DNA of 64,000 bases from Sarcocystis neurona (Eukaryota > Apicomplexa > Conoidasida > Eucoccidiorida > Sarcocystidae). This document shows, one piece after another, positions 59,300 through 64,000 of this stretch. Location: assembly GCA_000727475.1 (NCBI GenBank), contig KL647291.1, positions 4,412,828 through 4,476,827 of the forward strand. The letters run 5' to 3'. The notes under the pieces were generated by a model that saw only the letters and a program-made list of their open reading frames with translations, was not told the DNA's origin and ran no database searches. Position numbers and translations under genes: made by a program. How positions within the stretch are numbered: position 1 is the stretch's first letter; each line of letters starts with the position of its first letter.

Positions 59300-60260
59300 G
59301 ACACGTGTAGAGACAGGTTTATCTATGTAGATATATGTATAGATATACACGTGTGTACACATAGATATGTCAAGAGAAACGGGTGGGTGTGTACACCTAG
59401 GCGTGTCCGTGTACGTCTGTATACTCGTGGACGTCTGTGTTTGTCTGCAGTAGAATTTTCACAAATAAACATCTACGTATACGTACACGTAGCGATAGAT
59501 GCATGTACATCTTTGTACAACGCAAGAACGTTGGGCGACATCTGACTTTCTACGGGTTCACACCGAGGGGCGGAGAGGGAGACACACACATATGTGTAGA
59601 AGTACGTGTGCGTATAAGTACATATGTACTGCATCACTCATATTCATAGATATGTATGAGTGTAGAGGTGCATATGCGTGTTATATATACATGTACACAC
59701 TGAGGGGCAAAGACGGAGACACACACGTATGAGTACGTATGCACTCCATCACTGATATTTACAGATATATTTGCATATAGACGTGCATCTGCGTGGTCAT
59801 ACGTATAAGCTTATCTGTCTATCTACATATGTGTGTATATATACATACGCCTTAACGCTTGTTTTGAAGCATGTGTGACCGTGCGTCGAATGCGCCGCAG
59901 ACAGGAGAATAGACGTCGGTACGGCATGCGGGCGTCTTGCGAGACTAACAAGACTACTAACAACACGTGTGCAAAGACAGAGAGAGACAGACAGCTCGCG
60001 CAGTAGTTCCTGTTTTAGTCGTAGAAGCAAGACAATATAACTTCATTCATACAACCGTGCACACACATACACACACGTCCAAATATGCGCATACGTGCAG
60101 GAATACAACGAATTTGTGTTTACGTACTCTCTTCACAAATACTTGCATACGTATCCACTCAAGAAACGACGCAAAGATAAGCTGCTTTATATATATATAT
60201 ATGTGTGTACATGCATTTCTCTCTCTCTGCGCACGTGTGTAGAATAAATAGCAAGATACG
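59300..60260. repeat. Microsatellite-rich DNA with a diverged tandem repeat
   Basis: TA/CA tracts throughout (for example 59,820-59,845 and 60,185-60,206). Two diverged copies of a roughly 100-120 base unit beginning CNGAGGGGC…GGAGACACACAC lie at 59,562-59,680 and 59,699-59,795. No supported exon. Confidence 0.6.
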
Positions 60261-60533
60261 CGTCTACGAATGAATGTGGACAAGATATATGCGTTTCTTC
60301 GTGGAGGCGCTGCGGGTGTGTGGCATGTTCCTTTCGTCGGCAAATGGCAGTTATTCACATTTCCGCGTAGAGAGCGTGCGCGGGCGATCTCTCAAGCCCC
60401 TGCCTTATTTTCTGCCGCATTCTTCTTCTTGCACTTCTCCATTTGTTTCTTCACATTTCCTCTTCGTCTTCTTCTCCGTAATCGCCTCCATCTTGACTTC
60501 TTTTTGCTGCATGCCGACTGCGTACACGTGGTG

Positions 60534-60953
60534 CTACGTCGACAGATCTATTGGCCAGTAACGCAGAGGGAGATTGTGAGAGTAGATCGCGACATCGACG
60601 TCGTCTTCGTCTATTTCTTCTTCTTCCTCCTCTTCCTCTTGCATTTCTTCTTCTTGTCCACTTTCTTCTGATTCAGGTAGTTCTCTCGAGGACGTCTCCA
60701 GCGTCTTCTCTCTCCTCTTCCTCGTCTCAGCTGCCCCCACGGAAGAAAATCGCTGCTTCTCTGGTGTCGCAAAAGACTTCCTCTCCCGACGCGTTTCGGG
60801 TAAATGGAAGCCTTGTTGCTGCTGCTGCCTCACTGCTGTCTCGTGGCTGCTCCCCTGCTGCTGCTGCTGCTTCTTTCTTCTGCTTGAATTTAGCAGCACC
60901 TGCCGCGTGGAGCAGAACCGCTTCGGAGGACCAGCTATTGTACCAACCATATC
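60534..60953 (-). CDS. C-terminal exon, Gln-rich then Glu-rich tail
   Basis: After an acceptor (GACAACTGCAG) near 60,958 the minus strand reads DMVGTIAGPPKRFCSTRQVL, two Gln runs, RRKKQQQQQGSSHETAVRQQ-type sequence, a basic/Ser stretch, EESGQEEEMQ and an acidic run EEEEEEEEIDEDDVDVA, ending YSHNLPLRYWPIDLST at the TAG at 60,534. An overlapping frame (GWYNSWSSEAVLLHAAG…, stop 60,727) is a rival: its W-x3-W resembles the region after the active site in ubiquitin-conjugating enzymes, and its Ala runs are equally typical of this genome. I favour the first because it stays coherent for 139 codons. The function is unknown. Confidence 0.4.
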   Translation of the reverse strand, partial: DMVGTIAGPPKRFCSTRQVLLNSSRRKKQQQQQGSSHETAVRQQQQQGFHLPETRRERKSFATPEKQRFSSVGAAETRKRREKTLETSSRELPESEESGQEEEMQEEEEEEEEIDEDDVDVAIYSHNLPLRYWPIDLST

Positions 60954-60959
60954 CTGCAG

Positions 60960-61585
60960 TTGTCAACCAAGGAAGCTAGGGGCGCCCACATGCAATATAT
61001 ATATATATACATATATACGGTGTGTGTGCAAGCACGTATTCGGGGAGATAATAGGAGGCAACTTTAGAAGAAAACACGAGGCAGATATACTGAGGTAGAC
61101 AGATATGAATATAAACGCGTACAGATGCAGATACGCATGTGTCGTTGCTCATAAAGTAGAAGTATATGCATGTATCTGTGTATGTACATACGTAGGGAGG
61201 GACGCAGATCAGAAGCCGAGACAGGGACATACATTGAGATAGATAAATATCAATATGGACGTGAAGAGAGGCATCTACAGGTGCATATGACCTCGAGCAA
61301 ATAGGTATGAATATTATGACTATATGTGTTTGTATTCGTCATGTACGTTTCCAGTATTGTACAAGAAAATGCGCGTCGAACAGAAGAGGTCTTCGACGGG
61401 GATACGCGGAACGAGAACAGGAAATGTGGGCAGATATGTATATATACGTAAAAATATATATAGAGATATGCGTAACACGTGTACGGATTCCTGCGTCACA
61501 GAAAAGTTACCAGATACTGAAATTGCGTGGCTTTAAAGAAGCGCGACAGAAATTCCTATATATATATATGTATATATGCGCGATA
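60960..61585. other. TA-containing intron-like DNA
   Basis: TA tracts at 60,994-61,018, 61,430-61,470 and 61,555-61,580. No exon recognised on either strand. Confidence 0.4.
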
Positions 61586-61589
61586 CATT

Positions 61590-61697
61590 GCATGTGGCGA
61601 GGCATGGAGAGACGTGGAAATGTGAAGTGCCATTGAAGAAGTCCTGCGGGCAGACACCACGCCGCAGTTTGGACTTCGGCATTTGGCTCTGCAACAG
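61590..61697 (-). CDS. Short exon, possibly from a UBC6/UBE2J-type E2 enzyme (weak)
   Basis: A very good acceptor (CTCCTATTTCTGTTGCAG) on the minus strand is followed by PNAEVQTAAWCLPAGLLQWH and FTFPRL. The segment PAGLLQWHFTF resembles the N-terminal strand of Ubc6/UBE2J enzymes (PLxxNLxEWHFTIRG), which act in ER-associated degradation (family knowledge). The catalytic-cysteine exon and a downstream membrane anchor were not found, so the similarity may be chance. The alternative phase reads AKCRSPNCGVVSARRTSS. Confidence 0.22.
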
Positions 61698-61843
61698 AAA
61701 TAGGAGAACAAACAGACGTGCGAATCAAAGAAGTCCTGCACGTGTGTCTCCAGAACTGCCTTTTTTTATAAGTGCTGGTGAAAGCGGAAACTGACTCTGC
61801 GCGTCACGCGTGTCTCTCGCTGTCTCTGCAGAACGGTGTCTCG

Positions 61844-62090
61844 TCTAGAGATGTCCTGGGGTGTACGTACACTACACAGTGCACGGAGGCGAAGAAGCCG
61901 ACGGAGACAGGCCACCGCTCCGCTTTGCAGAGGAGAAGGTTTCTGGCGCGTCAGAAGCGCAGCAGGGAAGGCAAACGTGGAGAAACGAAAGGAGTTGTGT
62001 CGTGGAAAATTTGGACGGCACGTCACACGTTCCGCAGCGGACTGTAGGCAAGAAGACGACGTCTCCTTTTTCCGCAGGTGTCTTTGCAGG
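61844..62090 (+). CDS. Exon candidate on the plus strand
   Basis: A block between a possible acceptor (TCTCGTCTAG at 61,843, or CTGTCTCTGCAG at 61,831) and a perfect donor (TTTGCAG|GTAAGT). One frame reads PGVYVHYTVHGGEEADGDRP, PLRFAEEKVSGASEAQQG and NLDGTSHVPQRTVGKKTT. Two other frames are Arg-rich. No neighbouring plus-strand exon was found, and the flanking genes are on the minus strand, so it could be noncoding. Confidence 0.22.
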
Positions 62091-62099
62091 TAAGTAAAC

Positions 62100-62925
62100 C
62101 GACTACATTTCATATAAATACACGCCGAGCATATACGTATATATATGTGCGTACGTAAAGAGATAGTTAGACAGAAGAGTACTGCAAAATAGACGCGCTC
62201 CCACGTAGGTGTGGGTGGGGAGTCCTTCTGCTGCCATCAGTCACACAGAGACAGAACCACAAACAGAGACACAGAGAGAAAGAGAGAGGGATAGGCGGCT
62301 TCTACACACACACACACGCACATACTAACATTCATGCGGCCCGTCCCTCCCGCTGACCACGTGCATATAGGGATAAAGACAGACATGTAGGAGTGCAACG
62401 AGCAGCTGTGTTACGAAAGTTCAGGAGTATCTTTTTTCATACTAAAAGCGGGTTCAAGCCCTCTCTGTCTACTCGGCAACATGCAGGTGTCTACATATAT
62501 GTATATATACGTACATGTTCACACACATTTATATCCATAGATACGTATAGACTCGTATAGGGGTGATGCCTATCTGTGAGACGTTGTGGGTCCCTATACG
62601 TAAGATTACGTATATACATCTTTATATGTACATATACATGTGTACATGTATATATGTATATACGTAGAGAGATATACGTGTATATACATATATATATATA
62701 TGTGTACATACACGTACAGGTACGCACGCGAACGCCGATATTCCCTGCGGCGTCTTGTCGCCGACACATTCACGTATATGGAGAAGAAAATGTACGTATA
62801 CATATACACGCATATATATATATGTATATATGTAGGTATGGACAAACACAAGTATATATGTATAGATACAAAGAGAAAACAAGCATTAGACCCACGCGTA
62901 TTCACTGTCCCTGTGTCTGGAACTA
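62100..62925. repeat. Microsatellite-rich intergenic DNA
   Basis: TA/GTATAT tracts at 62,120-62,150, 62,490-62,520 and 62,600-62,880, plus a CACACA run near 62,305. The frames are YIYIC-type artefacts. It forms the 3' flank of the DCC1-like gene. Confidence 0.65.
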
Positions 62926-62933
62926 GACTCTCT

Positions 62934-64000
62934 CTAGAGGTTTGCGTCTCTTGCTGCTGCTGCTGCTGCTATTTGTGCGAATATGTCTGGAAATACCCGT
63001 CCCATAAGAGAAGGCAGGAGCAGGGCTTCGACCTCCTCGATCCACCACGGGCTTTTGCACATGAAGAGAGTCGCAAGTCTGTCTCGCGTGTCGGACGGTA
63101 GCTCTTCCTCCGGCAGCATCAGCAGCACGCCCTCGGCAAAAAAGCACCTGCCCTTCAACACCGAGAGAAACACAGCCATGGAGCTCCCACTTATGCCATT
63201 GCCACTTCTGCTCGCACTGCTGCTGCTGCTCTCGTTTGTCTGTTGCTTGAGAAGCTGCTTCCACAGCTCCTGGCCACGCCCCTGTGTGCCTTGGGCTGCT
63301 GCCTCAGGTCAAAGAGCGTTGCTGCAGCTCCTGCTGCTGCTGAAGCCGCGTGACGTCCACCACGTCCTTCTGCACCCACCACGCCTTCTTCCCCTTCCGC
63401 CGCACCGTCACCAGTTCCGAACGAACTGCCGCTGCTGGTGGTGCGGCCGCTGCTACTGTCTGCGAGCGTACGTCGCTCGTTGGTGCTGCGCGAGCTGCTG
63501 TTGCTGCCGCTGGCCGACTGTGGGATCAGAAGCGTCGACGCCACTTCGAGGCTCCAGATATCGTCTGCTGCAGCAGGAACTCGTAGTTCGGGGAAGCCCG
63601 TCAAGCATGCGCGCAGCAGCTGGTATTTGTTTAACCGCGGCAGCTGCAGTTGCGTTCTCCCGCCGTTCTGCTGACGCTGCTGGAGCAACAGCAAGCCCCA
63701 CTCGGCCGCAGCAGGGCCAGGAAGCCGCTCCCACAACGTCAACTTCGCCAACGCGTAGCCCACCATCGGTACTCGTGCTGCTGCATGCATCAACAGCCGA
63801 TTCAAGCATGCGTCAAGTAAGCTCTTGGTGACGGCAAGACCAGCATGTCTTGCGCTTGCTGCTGCTGCTCCCGCTGCTGGGGCTGCTGCGGCTGCTTCTC
63901 CTGTTGCTGCTGGGCGACCACCAGCGTGTGCCCCTGCTTCTGTTGTCCCACCGTGCTTCCCCCCTCCTCCCCCTCCTGCTGTTGAAGGAGAGGCTTTCCC
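62934..64000 (-). CDS. DSCC1: DCC1-like sister chromatid cohesion protein, C-terminal part (partial)
   Basis: The minus-strand frame is open at the window's right edge. Block 1 (64,000 to about 63,580): an Ala-rich linker, then SLLDACLNRLLMHAAARVPM, YALAKLTLWERLPGPAAAEW and RLNKYQLLRACLTGFPELR. Block 2 (about 63,520-63,300, another frame): VRSELVTVRRKGKKAWWVQK, DVVDVTRLQQQQELQQRSL. Block 3 (about 63,290-62,934, third frame): QELWKQLLKQQ, a Ser-rich insertion, FLSVLKGRCFFAEGVLLMLP, EEELPSDTRDRLATLF, CKSPWWIEEVEALLLPSLMG, stop TAG. Block 3 matches the winged-helix C-terminus of DCC1 (…FLLKVDDLPED…ERF…LF…KWTEEDIAPYI), a subunit of the Ctf18-RFC clamp loader, and the block order fits. An ACGA|GTTCCT…CCCACAG intron is possible at 63,580-63,518. 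How the frames join (introns or indels in CAG tracts) is unsolved. The gene symbol follows the family. Confidence 0.65.

Noticed and set aside
1..64000. CRISPR arrays, bacterial operons, rRNA genes, LTR elements
   Set aside because: No regularly spaced repeats with unique spacers, no Shine-Dalgarno-linked gene series, no rRNA-like sequence and no paired LTRs were recognised.

Overview
The window looks like nuclear DNA of a coccidian apicomplexan of the Eimeria/Cyclospora type. The grounds are CAG/CTG-driven homopolymer runs (Ala, Gln, Ser, Glu) in the coding sequence, multi-exon genes with GT-AG introns, long (TA)n/(CA)n microsatellites in non-coding DNA, and several apicomplexan-style proteins. 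This is inferred from composition and gene style; no marker gene fixes the species. There are no bacterial-type operons, rRNAs, CRISPR arrays or insertion sequences.

The window has three compositional segments. Positions 1-18,600 and 48,600-64,000 are rich in CAG repeats and TA microsatellites. Positions about 18,600-48,600 have almost no microsatellites or CAG runs, lower GC and only short exons. This matches the repeat-rich/repeat-poor segmentation described for Eimeria chromosomes.

Left segment: a plus-strand gene end (to 764); a very large minus-strand Ser/Ala/Gln-rich BTB/POZ gene (931-6,636); a microsatellite field (7.3-9.4 kb); then minus-strand multi-exon genes of unknown function at 9.45-11.0, 11.7-12.7 and 14.5-17.9 kb.

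Middle segment: coding sequence is in short exons that must be read through splice sites, and only exons with consistent splice phase or unusual length are listed. A cluster of minus-strand exons spans 32.2-39.5 kb and may be one large gene with a Cys motif. A small two-TM protein (44.6 kb), a two-exon myosin-light-chain-like EF-hand gene (45,966-46,980), a possible mitochondrial-type protein (47 kb) and an exon with half of a CXC/CRC (LIN54/tesmin-type) domain (48.8 kb) follow.

Right segment: a two-exon FAM136A/DUF842 gene (52,329-54,736, minus) whose 1.75-kb intron carries a GCGCTAAACC minisatellite and a polypurine tract; weaker exon candidates; a Gln/Glu-rich minus gene end (60,534); and the 3' part of a DCC1-like sister-chromatid-cohesion gene (62,934 to the window edge).

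The best-supported identifications, made by motif recognition without database search, are FAM136A, the myosin light chain, DCC1 and BTB. Most exon boundaries elsewhere are provisional.
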